Below, piece by piece: positions 26,430 to 39,700 of a stretch of DNA of 64,000 bases. Positions within the stretch are counted from its first letter, which is position 1; each line of letters opens with the position of its first letter. Under the pieces are notes generated by a model. It did not search any database. It saw only the letters and a program-made list of their open reading frames with translations, and was not told where the DNA came from. The stretch spans positions 5,518,001 through 5,582,000 of the forward strand of contig NC_046680.1 in NCBI RefSeq assembly GCF_009870125.1. Direction: 5' to 3'. A program made the position numbers and the translations under genes. Origin of the DNA: Drosophila pseudoobscura. Taxonomy: Eukaryota; Arthropoda; Insecta; Diptera; Drosophilidae.

Positions 26430-27209
26430 GCTTTGGGGCACTGTGCTTAGCTCACTCAATTTTTGCGCTGTTTCTTCCGAGTCGAACGGAACCGCGACGA
26501 GTACTAAGCGCTGAGCTCTGCGAACGGCTTGAATTTGGTTGGATCATACAGTGGCACATCGATAGAGCGAATAAAAAGGAAAGTTCATGTAATATGGATT
26601 TGCGAACAATGTATTTCCCACTTTTAACCCTATTTAACGTATCGTAACAGCATTTTTTATTTAAGCGAGGCTTTACTGTAGCCGCTTATCAGTTGGACAG
26701 GGTTGCGATCGAGTGTGGGTTATGAAAGAGAACGCTCTGACGCTGATCTTAACATAGAGCTCTACAAATAAATATTACGTACACGAAGCGTTGTAATATT
26801 ACGTATACACATCTTTTGCCTTAAGATACGGAAATCGAATTGAATTACTGACCAGACCTATTCCATTCCCCATGCCCACTTTCCATGGAAATAGATGAAC
26901 AGTGGCAGCTGCAGCAGTGGAAGGGGCAGAATTGCCTCCTCCTGGCTTTGTTAGCCAGTGGCCCATATTCAAGCTTAATCATTTTGACATTTTCTTAGGG
27001 TTTGCGGGCGGAGGAAGTAGAAGCGAGCGTGAACATTTGCCCCGCGGTGCAGCAGTGGCAGCAGTAGGAGCAGAATAGGGGGAAGTTCTGCCAGAGCATG
27101 TGGCATGGCATTTGTTTATGCCGGCAGGCCTTCAAGACATATAGAGAGAGCGAGAGAGGGAGCAGAGGAGAAAAAGGACTCGTTTCGCTTTCGCTTGCTG
27201 ACATTTTAG

Positions 27210-27241
<32 letters not shown>

Positions 27242-29652
27242 CGTGGGAGAGAATTTCCTTGGCAGTCCTTTTAGGGCATTGGGGGGCATTGGGGGGAATT
27301 TTCATTGGCTGGCAGTGTTGCTGTTGTTGTTACTGTTGCTGTTTCATTGCTCTGCATCGCGGTTGCTCTGCAGATTACGTCAAACGGCAAGGAAAACCCG
27401 TTTTACAGCTCAGTCACACGACGAACCTTAGAGTAAACGCACGCGTCCTTTAGAACGTACGGTATATTTCTCATCTGCCACACACACACGCATACCCATT
27501 GAAAAGCAACTACATGAAAGCCCAAGGAATACTGTATAAAAAGAAAGGAGGGAGGAGGAAAAAAAATGTTTAAAAGGAAACCCCAAACCTACACACACAC
27601 ACGTCTATGTATATTCTGGCAAATACTGTAACACACGCACAAGTGCAGCAAAGAAAAATTCTTCAGCGCCCAAAAATAGAGTGAAATGTTCTGCATGATA
27701 GTGCTGTTGTTGTTGCTTCTGCTGCTGCTGCTGTAGGATAGCGCAAGAAAGGAAGAGTGCGGAGTGCGGAGAGTGAAGAGCGGAGAGGAGTGGGGGGACA
27801 CAACGGAAACTAACCTACATTTTCGCGCTCTTTCGCACGCTTTTGCACACACACACACGCACCTGCAGAGCCATGGTATATTCGATAGGAGGTATGACTG
27901 TCCGCAAGAGCAGGCAGCGGATAGCCAGACCCCCTTACATTGTATTGAATATAACTTGTGCAGAGCCAACTGTGACGCTCGCTCTCTCTCGCAAAAGAAA
28001 TCAACAGTAAATTGTAATAACACTTCTCAGGACGAAGTCTGTGTGCGAGAGCGAGCGAGAGGGTGTATGTGTGTCAAACAATGTGCGTGCCTGAAGTTTT
28101 ATACTTTTGGTTTTGCTTTTGTTTTTGTGGTTGCCTCCCGCTCAACCATCCCACTCCACTGTTGCTAAATAAAAATGTAATTAATGTAAAATAAAATCAA
28201 ATGAAACACAGCAACAACAATAGGCGTAGTGTGTGTGTGTTTGTGGGCCCAGGCCAGTGTTGGGAAGTGAAAGTGAAATGCAAAACGTGTGAAAAACGCA
28301 TGAAACTCCTTTTGCGGGGGCTTTCACTGTTTGTTTGTGTGCTATGCAGCTGAATACAACGCGTATATAAAAATAGATATACTGCACTCACGTTCAACTA
28401 TTACATAAAGTGGCACATCATCATTTATAACACATCGACAACATATAAAATTCAACAAAGGAAACAAGAATTGAAACAAACTAAAAGTAAACAACAATTA
28501 AAGGAACATTTTTAAAGGTAAAATCGAATAAATGCTTAACAGAAAGACAGAGCCGGAGATTGGAGAAAGCATGCCTTTGTATGAATGTTTGTGCAACCCA
28601 CAACAACCACAGCTCTGGTGGTGTGGTATAGTGTGCGGCATAGTGTGGTGTGGCACGAGGATTGGGCCATAAATTAGCTCTTGATGTGCACTTAACTAGG
28701 CGGCCACACTTTTCGTTCGGTTCGCTTTCGTGCGAGAGCAAACAAAGAGTAGTGTAGCGGTAGCATGTGGCACCGTCAGTGGGGGCATAACAAAATTTGT
28801 AGCACAACTTTGGGGGCCACAATGGCAGAGAGACTTCAGCTTTTTCCCTTTTATGGGGCAACTTTAAAACCAACCGCTGGTCACGCCCAAAAAAACAGCA
28901 GCACGGAAACAACAACAGAAACCCGTAGTACTTCCCCCTTGGGGCAGGCTCCCTTTCCGATCCCCGACCTTCTCATAAAATTGTAAGCCAACAACACATT
29001 GTTTAATGCCTTTGTGGGCCTTCTCTTCTCTTATTGTTGTAATAAAAAAATATTTTTGACGATTTGTGTGTAACGTAAACAGGGATGCAGGTGAGGATTG
29101 TAGGTAGGAGATCTTCTATGGCATCTCGGGCGCCTAATGGCTTTTGGCCCACCGTGCCCCACGCTTCACCCTCCCGCCACCGCTCACAGCAAATTTCCGC
29201 CAGCAAACATCACCTGCCTGCCATCACAGGAGAGTGGTGGAGTGGTATAATGGTAGAGGCAGAGCAGGGGGCAAACTTGATATTGAATATTTTATGGGCG
29301 CCTTCATCTAACGTTTTTCCATTTTTGCCCGTCCGTCAGTGGCGCTTGCAGCGCGCTCAGACGTGTCAAGAAGTTTGTAAAACACAACAGGAAGAAGGCC
29401 TACAGCAACGCCAGCAACAATGGCAGCAGGAGCATCAAGAAGAACAGCCGACAGACACAAAGCACTGAGCAATGAGCAGCTTCCAAGCGTGTCCTCATTT
29501 ACCCACCCACCAACATTCAGAAATTCGCACACTACGCCATTGCCCACGCAACCTCATTGCTTTCTGTTGGGCGCCCATTTATCAATTCTTGTATCTTGTA
29601 TCTTACTTTGTGCGAGCATCGAGCAAGTACGTACATATGAAGGGATGTCAGT

Positions 29653-29688
<36 letters not shown>

Positions 29689-30798
29689 TTGGCGCCCATA
29701 ATGTTAATTAACTGTATCTTTGTTAAGGTTTAAGTCTTAAAGCGGCCTTCCATCTTCCGACCCTCGTCTCAATCAGCTCTTGGTCTCAGCATCTTTCTCT
29801 CCCACCTTTGTGGGTGTGTTTATCTTTTCCGTTACGCACATACACGTAACGTGAGTAAGTCGTTACGTACATGTGTGCACTGTGCACGAGTACGTATGGT
29901 ACTTACTGTTTTGAGCAGCGCCCCTAAGCTGCCGGGGATTAGCGCGTTGCCAATTACCGTTACATGACACGAAGAGCAATTGCGGCGTCCATAGGCTAAA
30001 GACCTGAGAGAACAGATTTAATTTATTTTTGCCCTTCCCGTTGCTTTTGGGATGAGGCCATTACATAAGTAAAAGTCTATCCACTAGTACATTTCTCCAA
30101 ACTCTCTAACATCTACAAAACTTCTCTCCCTCTTTCTTCCAAACAGACGCATCACAAAATGTAAAGCAATAATCAGCACAAAAGCCAGCAAAAGCTTACA
30201 ATAGAAGTAGAAGAAGCAGCATAGCTTGGCTTGGCTCTTGAAGCTTGCTGGGAGGAGAGTGCTGGGTAGGAGGAGAGGACTGGATTGGATTGGATTGGAT
30301 TGGGGCAGTAGCAGCAGCAGCAGCAGCAGTAGCAGCCGCAGCGATGCCAAGTGCCATTATTGGAAACTGTCGTAGTCATAAGATTTGCATACTATAGCCA
30401 TAGTATCATCATGAAAAGCACCAGCGTGATAAGCACAACAGCAACAAAAACAGCAACAACAATCATAGGAGAAATAGCAACAAAATGGTTAACAAAGGGA
30501 ACGGTGACAATATTAACGGTAAACGAAGCGATCCGCATGCATGAAAAGTGAGAGTGAGGGAGTGAGACATATGTACATATGTATAGTACTACATACATAC
30601 AATACATTCCGATATCGAGTGAGAGCCGAGCTTTGAGAGAGGGAGAGAAAGAGAGAGACATGCCGCTAGCTGAGAAGATAGGAAATATATATATATATAT
30701 ACATATATATATAGCATAGGACACAAAATACAGGAGACAACAGCATCGCAACAACCGCCAGAGCCACAGAACAAACAAAACGACGACAATCAGTCAAG
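26430..30798. other. Intergenic region / NaCP60E 5' region
   Basis: Between the divergent ACE-like gene and NaCP60E. No supported protein gene. Contains simple repeats: (GA)n at 27214-27241, (GT)n at about 29659-29685, a TGGAT pentamer run at 30283-30303 and CAG runs at about 30309-30330. GAGA-rich sequence at 30625-30660 just before the NaCP60E start probably belongs to its promoter or 5'UTR. Confidence 0.45.
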
Positions 30799-33700
30799 AT
30801 GAGTGATGATCAAGCCGGGGCCAATGATGAAAAAGGTGAGTCTGAAATATTAAACTCCAGCTATTGATAGTTTTCTATGCCACCGCACTTCCCACTCCCC
30901 AAACCACATATCCAAATCCCCACTGGCCACATACATAAATGTTATGCTTTAGTTGGGGATTTGGGGTCATCAAATCTGGATACGATACGAGGGCATGCAT
31001 ACGAAAAGAGGGCCAAAGGCGAAGGCAGGGCCAAAGACTCCTTCCTCCTCTGACACTCTGACACCTGCAGGCCAACTCGGCAAAACATGCGGCACAGTGG
31101 GCGTTGTGTATACCCAAAAACTTTCCAGAGAGTGCTTAAAGCGAGAGCGTATTTTCTTGTGACTGTTAGTCATAAGTTAATTTGTTCGCAAGTCTCATCG
31201 GAAGACAACCACTGTGCAGGAGGTAGAGATTGGAGATTCAATAGAAGGAGCAGAAGGAATTTGCTCTTTGTGCGTGTTGCCTTTTCCTTTTTGAGGCTCC
31301 CGCTCGGCCAGTGCTCATCAACATAATTAAATAGCATTGCTCATTGTGTGTGCCCTTGGTTCAGTACGGGTCTGGGGCCTGCCTCTGATTCTGCTTCTAT
31401 GTCTGGGCCGATAAAATGTGGATCGAAGCCGCTTAATGGCGGCTTAAGGTTGTGCACTGGACCCGGCCCTAAGGCCGGCGCCATTTAAATAAATGATAAA
31501 CAAATCGAAAATGTGAGCAACTTCTTCTTCCAGCCCCCGGACAAACTTTCGACTGATGACTGGCCATAAGTTACGCAACCGTTTTCCACAGGCAGGAACC
31601 TTCCATGGTAGAGGAAGAGGCGGGGCGCCAGGGACAGGGACAGCGCCACAGAGCACAGACAATTTGTCCTCTCGCTGGATGGGGTGGGTGGGGCGCTAGC
31701 AGGCTATATGGGTACCATTGTAAGTGGAGGATATCCATGGGGGGGAGGGTTAACAATGCCAGCTGCGGATTACGAATATCAACGGAAACGGAAACTAATT
31801 AAATATGTAGAGCAATGGCTGCATTTGCCTTTATTCTCCTCCTTTGGCCCATTCTTTTTCATCTCGTTCTGTTTTCAGTTTCAGTTTACCTTGTGCCGCA
31901 TTCTTTTTCTCATTGTCCGCTTCGAATTGGATTCGCATGGGGCCAGAAATCCATCCCCAGGGAGCATAATTGCAACATCAGTCTGTTGTCTCCGTCCATC
32001 AACCATATAACATCTGCAGTCCCCAATCCCATTCCCATTGCCCATCACCATTGAACTTGTACAAAGATCTGCGCAAATGCAACTGGAACATGCCAACACA
32101 GAACCCACCTTTGCGGTTGCCTAGATGAAAGGGATTTTGGCAAGAGCCAAAAGGCTGGCTAATTTCTATGTCTGTGCGTAATTTCCTATTTATTTCTCGG
32201 CGTTTTAAGAATTACTTTACTTTCGTATGCGTCAAGCATGGTGGGTATGGAGCATAATTGATCCATCACTCTCTGCGGTCCAATCTCAGTCCTAGCTCCA
32301 ATTATAAACCCATTTCCCGTTACCAAGGACCAAGCTCTACGCAGCTGCAGCTGCAACTTCAATGTCCCAACACTCGCCACTGTCTTTTGCGGTTTCTTAG
32401 ATGCAACTGGTGTTTTGGAAAACCAGAGACTGCCTGTTTTCTGCTTTAGTGCTCAATTTCCGGTTAGCGTTTGGGCATTACTGTTTCGATGCAGTTTTCA
32501 TTTGCAGTTTACCTTGCGCCGTATTCTGACTCGCTTTGCGGATTGGAACTTGATTCGCCTGGGGCCAAGAAGTGCAACCCATAGAAAGTCCAGCCAAGTG
32601 CACCCTTTTGTGCATAATTGGCCCTATAGTCTGCAGTCCTACACCACCCATCACCTATCTTCCATCTCCAATCACAATCACAATCCCAATCGCATTCCCA
32701 TTTCCCGTCACCATTGAACTTGTGCAAAGGTCTGCAACGGCAACTGCAACGTGCCACCACTCTCCACCCACCCCGTTTAGCGGTTGGCTAGATGCAACTG
32801 GTTTTTTTTTTTGGAAATCCGAAAGACTGGCTGCTTTCTGTGTCTGTGTGTAATTTCCTTTTTGTTTTTGGGCGCCTTGAGAATGACTTTGCTTCCGCAT
32901 GAAGATGCGGCAAGCGCTCCGACCTGGTGGGACCATTATGCAATACGGGGAAGATGCGTCTTTGTTGCATTTAATGTTAATGTGCGACCGCCAACCGGTT
33001 GCCCAGACCCATCATCATCATCATCATCATGAGCATCGTGGCCCTCGTTTGGTGGCTTGGTCGAAGATGTAATCCCCATGGAGTGTTGCACGCCAGCTTT
33101 CCTGTTAATGAAATGCATTTTCGAATGCCACAGAAAGAGCCGCAGACGCAAACGCAGTCGCAGTCGCAGTCGCAGACTCCGATCCGATTCCCAGTCGAAC
33201 AGATCCCATCAGCAACATCATTATGATTATGATTATCATTATCATTCGATTGGCAACAGCTGGTTGCGTTGGCGTCGCTCTGGTGGCTGCTACTAGTTCC
33301 TTATGTAAGCATCCATTCCATCCCCACTTTGAGGGGGCCATGCCATGCCACGCTTTTGTTTACAAATTTGACTGAATTTAAATGTCTATTAATTGATTTG
33401 GCAATATGAATGGGGACCGAACCGAGATGAAAGATGGGAAGATGGAAGATGAGGCATGTTAATCAACTGTCGGGTGTTCGTAATCGAAATTGCCATATGG
33501 CCCCGTTTCCGATGAAAATTGCAGCCCACTCTCTAGTACCCCCCTCCCGTACACTCCCCCCTACCACTCAATGCTAATGAAAACTGTAGCTAATCAGCGG
33601 CGAAAGCAAAACAATGGACAGGGAAGGGAAGTGAGAGCGAACGAGACGCTGGGCGTCCAGTGCGGCCACTGGCCATGACCTCGCCTCTCCGCTGATGTAA

Positions 33701-36700
33701 GAGCCAGATGATGAGCGAGTCAAAATCTTACGGTACTTTTTCTCTGCTTCGCCAGCATTGCAGCGCCCCCGAGTATGACAAGATATTTTTGATACTGGCG
33801 CTGGGGATCTGCTGCAGGCGAAGCTTAACCCAATTACGGGTGGAAGGCGGCAGAGGGAGTCTAAGGGGCTCTCAGCGCTATAGAAGAAGTTTCAGACAAT
33901 GACCTAACCCAACAAACCATAAATAGAACAAAACCTGTTATTGTGTTTATGCGAGTGTGAATGTGTGTGTCAGAGGGAGAGGGAGAGAAATGCTTTCGCT
34001 CTAGCAAGCCAGCCATCCAGCACCAGAGTAAGCAATGTTATCAGGTTAATTTCCGGCACGGGAATGGCCATCAATGGGTTAATGACAAACGACGGCCAGC
34101 AGCAAAAGCAGACAGGCAGACCCTTGGCTTGGCCAATTCGTTATGCAAGTGGCCAGGCCCAGACATCCAGCAATAAGGAATTGCCAATAGGAAGTTCGTA
34201 TCGTATCGTATCGTATCTGCATAAGCATGCATAAACCATGCATAAACATTAACGAATACAACATACATAACTAACGGTTAACAGCCACACTGGACCGGCC
34301 CTGGGCCAAGACTTGGATTGAGACTAAAACTGGATCTGGAATGTCGATGATTATTAACGATTTTCGGCAGCAGCCAACCCAATAATATGCAGCAGAGGCT
34401 TAGGGCCATTCGGATTTTCTCCCAGATCCAACGAAAGTGGAGCACAAAAGGGGCACAGCGCGGCGCAAGAGCGGCATTAGACGGAGAGAGGGAGAGAGTG
34501 AGTGAGAGTGTTTTTGCAAAAGGGCAGTCAATGATGGCAATGATGATGAGGCTGATGTGAAAGGTCAACACTCTAGCCGATCGCGCAGAGAGGCAGAGAG
34601 ACGTGGAGAGTAGAGAGAAAGAAAAGGTAAAACGAAACAATGTGGCCTTCAATGAGTCGTGCTGGCAGCAGACCCTGCCTCTGCCACAAGTTCAGTTCAG
34701 CTCAATTCATCTCGTCGTCGGAGAGATTATCGCCTGCACTTGCCACAGCGGCCGTCGCGTCGCACCACTTACATAACCTCAACTTCGGAGCTCGAGAGCT
34801 CTGCTCCAAGCGCGCGTATAAAACGGCGCGCAGAGACGATTGCCGAATCATTTCCAGTCACATAGTTCGTAGCCCAGCAGCCGGTGAGCTACAATCCAAA
34901 TCCCTGGCAACTTTCGACATCAGGAGAAATGGCAGCTTGTTTCATTGTGAGTTGGCGGTGGACTCTACTCCCCTGCGAGCGAATACGGATCCTAATAGTG
35001 TCATCTTTCCCTTTCCCCGTATAGTTGAGCGCGCTCTTGCTGGCCAGTCCGGCGGTATGGGGCAAGCCCTCATTTGGACGGGAGCACGTCCACATTCGCA
35101 TCCACCTGCCCGAGAGCGGGGGAGATCATCACGGAGGCGGTGGTGGCGGCGGAGGCTATGAGATTCACTCCCATGATGGTGGGCATGGAGGCGGTGGTGG
35201 CGGCGGAGGCTATGAGATTCACTCCCATGACGGTGGGCATGGAGGAGGTGGCGGCGGCGGCAGCTATGAGATTCACTCCCATGACGATGGACATGGCGGT
35301 GGAGGAGGTGGAGGAGGCCACGTCAGTACCTATGCCATTATTACCGAGAATCACGGCGGATCTGGTGGCTACAGCTCTGGCGGGCACGGATCCGGAGGAT
35401 ACAGCTCTGGCGGACACGGCTCCGGAGGATACAGTTCCGGAGGCTACAGCTCTGGCGGACACGGCTCCGGAGGATACAGCGCTGGGGGACATGGCTCTGG
35501 CCACGATGATGCTCAGATTGCGGCAATTGCAGCTGCCGCTGGCTCTTCCTCTCACGGTTCATCGGGTGCTGGAGGATACAGCTCTGGCGGACACAGTTCC
35601 GGAGGCTACAGTTCCGGTGGCTACAACTCCGGACACGATTCTGGTCATGCTATAGCTAATATTGCGGCTATTGCAGCTAGCGCTGATACCTCCTCCCACG
35701 GCTCTTCGGGTGCTGGCGGATACAGCAGCGGAGGCTACAGCTCGGGAGGCTACAGCTCGGGGGGAGGCTACAGCTCTGGCGGACACGATGATGCCCATAT
35801 TGCAGCCATTGCAGCTAGCGCGGGCTCTGGCGCTGGAGGATACAACAGCGGAGACTACAGCTCCGGGGGTTACAGCTCCGGCGGACACGGCTCTGGGGGC
35901 TACAGTTCCGGCGGAGGAAGCAGCTACGATAGCCAGGTGGTGACTGCTGCTGTCGCTTCCAGCGGAGGATATAGCGGTGGCTCTCATGGCGGTGCATCCT
36001 CCGGGGGTGGGGACGGTTACAATTACTCGCCCCCCGCCGTCGGTGGCTGGTCGGGATCTGCCTCCAACTGGTCGTAGGGGCCGTTTCCTTCATTGGCCAT
36101 CCGGCCATCTAGTCTATTGCTCATTCCCACAAGTTCACCCGATTCCATTGGACTTTTAACTTATAATACTCGTATGGCTCGTTCGCTCATCCACATTCCA
36201 CATGTCCACATCTGAAGGAGGAACTGCTCCCTCCCTCACTGCCGCTTCCCAACGGTGCCGATGTACAAAATAAACCATGTTAGTGTAATAATTTAACTCA
36301 TTCCCGGTGTGTTTAATCGTTTCTGTCTATGGGTCAGCGGTAGGATGTTTAGGGCTCGCTAACGAGACTGTGTGGTGCTGGCTCACCCATATGGGGCATC
36401 TTTATTAGGTCCAGCCGGCCTTTTTAGGTGCGGCGCTCTTGGCCTTCTCTTCCTTCAGACGCTGCTCTTCCCGGTCCTGCATAGGATGGATGACGTAGCG
36501 GTTAATGTAGTCATAGAAAGTGAAGTAGAAGGCACTGGATAAGCCGGACTTAAGGAGTGTGGGGCTAACCCCCTTATAAAAGCCGGAGATGCCCTCACCC
36601 TTTAAGGTGGTCATGAAGCATTGCTTTGCCGTCGGACAAATGGGATTCCGACCGAACGTTTGTCGATCCTGGTGAAAACCGTGCAGCTGCATGCGCTTCT

Positions 36701-39700
36701 TCATCAGATCTGCTGGATAGACCAGTAACTTGGACGACACCCCGGCGAGGGCACCATTGACGAAGAGGCAGGGACCAGGAATGTTGTGGTCGGGATTTGA
36801 CTTCTTGACAATAAAGAGGACAAGGGCGTTCAGGTACTTGTAGATGAGAAAGTTGGCACCTACTAGCGGAAAGATCTGCGCCAGGGTAAAGACCAAGCCA
36901 CGGGACAAGCCTCGCAATCCTTCGGTAGAGTGTACGAAGTGTACACCTCTCAGGGAGCTCATGCGACTCCTCTTGCTGGTGGGATCGGCGGCCACCACTT
37001 GAGTGCGGATTACATCGAAGGGCTGGGCAGCCACGGTGCCCAGACATCCGGCCAATCCCCCGCATACAAAGTACAAGAGTAGCGGTCGGTCGTCGAAGAA
37101 GGGCATCTTGTGGGCCTTGACTCGAAGCTGCTCGTACGACCAGAACTGCACGACTGCATAGGTAATGCTCAGCACCTGGCCGGAGTTATGACCACGCCAG
37201 ATTCCCCGTAGTCCCTCCTCTTTGTATATGCTACGAAAGGCGTGCAGCAGACCCTGGTACTTCGATTCGTATCCGTGCTTGCCCACCGGCTCCACTTGCA
37301 TCTGAAAGCGAATTTTGATCACGTCGAACGGCTGCACCAAGGTCCTAGTCAAGCCCCCAGCGACACCGCCGCCTAAGGCTTGCAGCAACTGTACGAGCGG
37401 AGTATTATCAGGCATATTTCTGATTGCTGGAATAGAAAGGGCGGCCGATTAGCTATACTGGGGGTGGTAGGAGTGTGGCACTAGGTAATGCACGCAAATT
37501 CACCAAACCAAGCCAAAACAGTTCATTCTCAACCAAACCTCTGTACACCCCTGATCATCTTTCTGTTGTGCTTCCTCTCCTTGCAGCTGTTGCCAAACAC
37601 CAGGTCGTTGCCTACACGCAGAGGTCGCAGGTCAAGCACGAGAACCGGCACATCCAGCTGGTGCGGGAATATGGCTTCCACCCGCGCACCAAAGCCTCCG
37701 TGGAGGACGGCGATGTGCTGCCGCGGAAGTTTGAGCCCTTTCCGGAGGATATGTACGGCAAGCCGCTCGAGGAGATTGACACCTTCATATACGAGGAGGT
37801 AAGTGGCTCAGTATCCATTATCTGCAGACCCAAAATGTGCCGGGGCCAAGCCAAGCAAGCCCTGCTGCCCTGCCACCCCATTTGGCCTCCATTGCCACTA
37901 ATTAAAAAGTCACACACAGACGCGACCCAGTCCCAGCCAGGGGCAACAATTGAGGGGCGGGGCGGGCGGTCAGAGCATGGGTATGGGCAGCGCAGTGCAA
38001 CTGCAACTGCAAGTGGCACAACGGAAATGGAACGCGACGCGACTTTGGTTTTGTTTTTGCTGTTGATTTTGTTGCATTTGCATTTGCATTGTGTGTGCAC
38101 AAGTGGAAATGCACTTTTTCCTGGCAAGCGACCAGCGGCGGGGGTTAATGGAAACGCCTAGAACGACCCTCGTGGCCCTCTCGAAAGCCAAAAAGGAAAT
38201 CAGCGTAAATGCCGCCGCGCGGGCTCGTTAAATTTCAAAAGTGAGAATAAATTTTTGGAGCTATGGGCAAACAATGAACCAAACACACACACACATCCAC
38301 TCACATGTACTTTACTGGCAGGGCAGGAATATGGGTCATGCCATGCCATGCACGGGGCTACGGTACCGACTCTGGGGCAGAGGAAAACTTGCGACCGTAT
38401 TTACGTGACTCAAACAAAACTGGCCAACACAGCCGCAGCAGCCCGCAAAAGGACAAATTATAGACGAACATGCAAGTGTACCAAGACTTGGCGACTTTTC
38501 ATGCCACGTGTCGTGGGGAAATAATTCCAAATAACGGCACATATACCGGGCCGGGCTGGGCTGGGCCTGGAAAAATAAACATGCAAGTGACCAGGAGGGG
38601 AGATGAGCCTGTGACCAAGTACCTGACATCGAGTGATGTTCTTTATCGATTGGGTACTTACTCAGGGCAAACAGTCTGCCAATCTATAATTAAATCTTAT
38701 TGTTTACTAAAGCTTAGTCAACCAAAAGTTCATAACGAACAATAGTGAATGGCAACTTGAGCCAGTCACTGGAAGACCATATCGTGACTACTAAAATCAC
38801 TGCACGACCCTGCTCATCTCTGATTAGAACATGTGCCGCAATGTTGCCGGACTTTGCACGCATCCATTGGCAGCGCCAATGCAATGTTTACTCATGCATG
38901 TACACGTGAGAGTGTGTGTGTTTGTGGAACAAAAACCTATACAGACTTAGGCGGAGGAGAATCAAAGTGCTTAATTGCATTTAATGGGACACTCTTTATG
39001 CAAGTGGCAAATGCCGGACAGGCAAAGCAAACAACTGAACTGCCTCACTTCGCAAACGATGGCGACGTCGGTTGTCTGCTCCAGTGATAAGACACAGCCA
39101 CAGACGACACCGCATGTTTGCCCGAACAAGACCCTACACAAGTTTCGTTCTGTGCACTTAAAAGTACACATGCTTATCCTCCCAAGCTCCACTCGCCACC
39201 ATCCATCCCTTAGAACGGAATGGTAGGGCGTTATATGGGGTGTAGTGTGGAGGGGGCGACGACAGCGGCAGCGTAGCGTAACCAAAGGCGCATGCAAATT
39301 TACAGAAAAGGCACACAAAATGGTAAATGGCAAACTGCCACCCAATCGTAATTTTTGCTTGTTACATTAAAATTTCTGCTTACTCGGTTGAGCGACGTTT
39401 ATGTGTGTATTACAGTGACAAACGACCTTCAGAATAGTGGGGGAGGAGTGGCGGGCAGACAGACAGAAACATCATCCTTAGCATGAAAAACAGGCAGGCG
39501 GCAGGCCAGGCCGCTCTGGCTGGCACATCTGCATACATATATAATTGAAGAAATCAAGGCGCTAATGAACAACGCTCGGCTCGGCTGCCGCTCTTTTTCT
39601 CCTCTCCGGCAAACAAATCGATATTTCCGAATGGTGCCCCAGGAACAGAACGGAACGGAGCGGAGCCGGCCAATCTGACGAGCGCACGACACGCGCTCCC

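Noticed and set aside
29085..29468. 127-codon frame upstream of NaCP60E with a Gln-rich end
   Set aside because: No splice support, domain or initiator context; low-complexity CAG-like sequence in intergenic DNA.
33708..33902. 64-codon frame in NaCP60E intron 1 as a small protein gene
   Set aside because: No signal peptide, domain, promoter or splice evidence; composition is as expected by chance.
37475..38161. 228-codon plus-strand frame as a stand-alone gene
   Set aside because: Its middle is NaCP60E exon 2 (37587-37798) with clear acceptor and donor; the flanks are intron.
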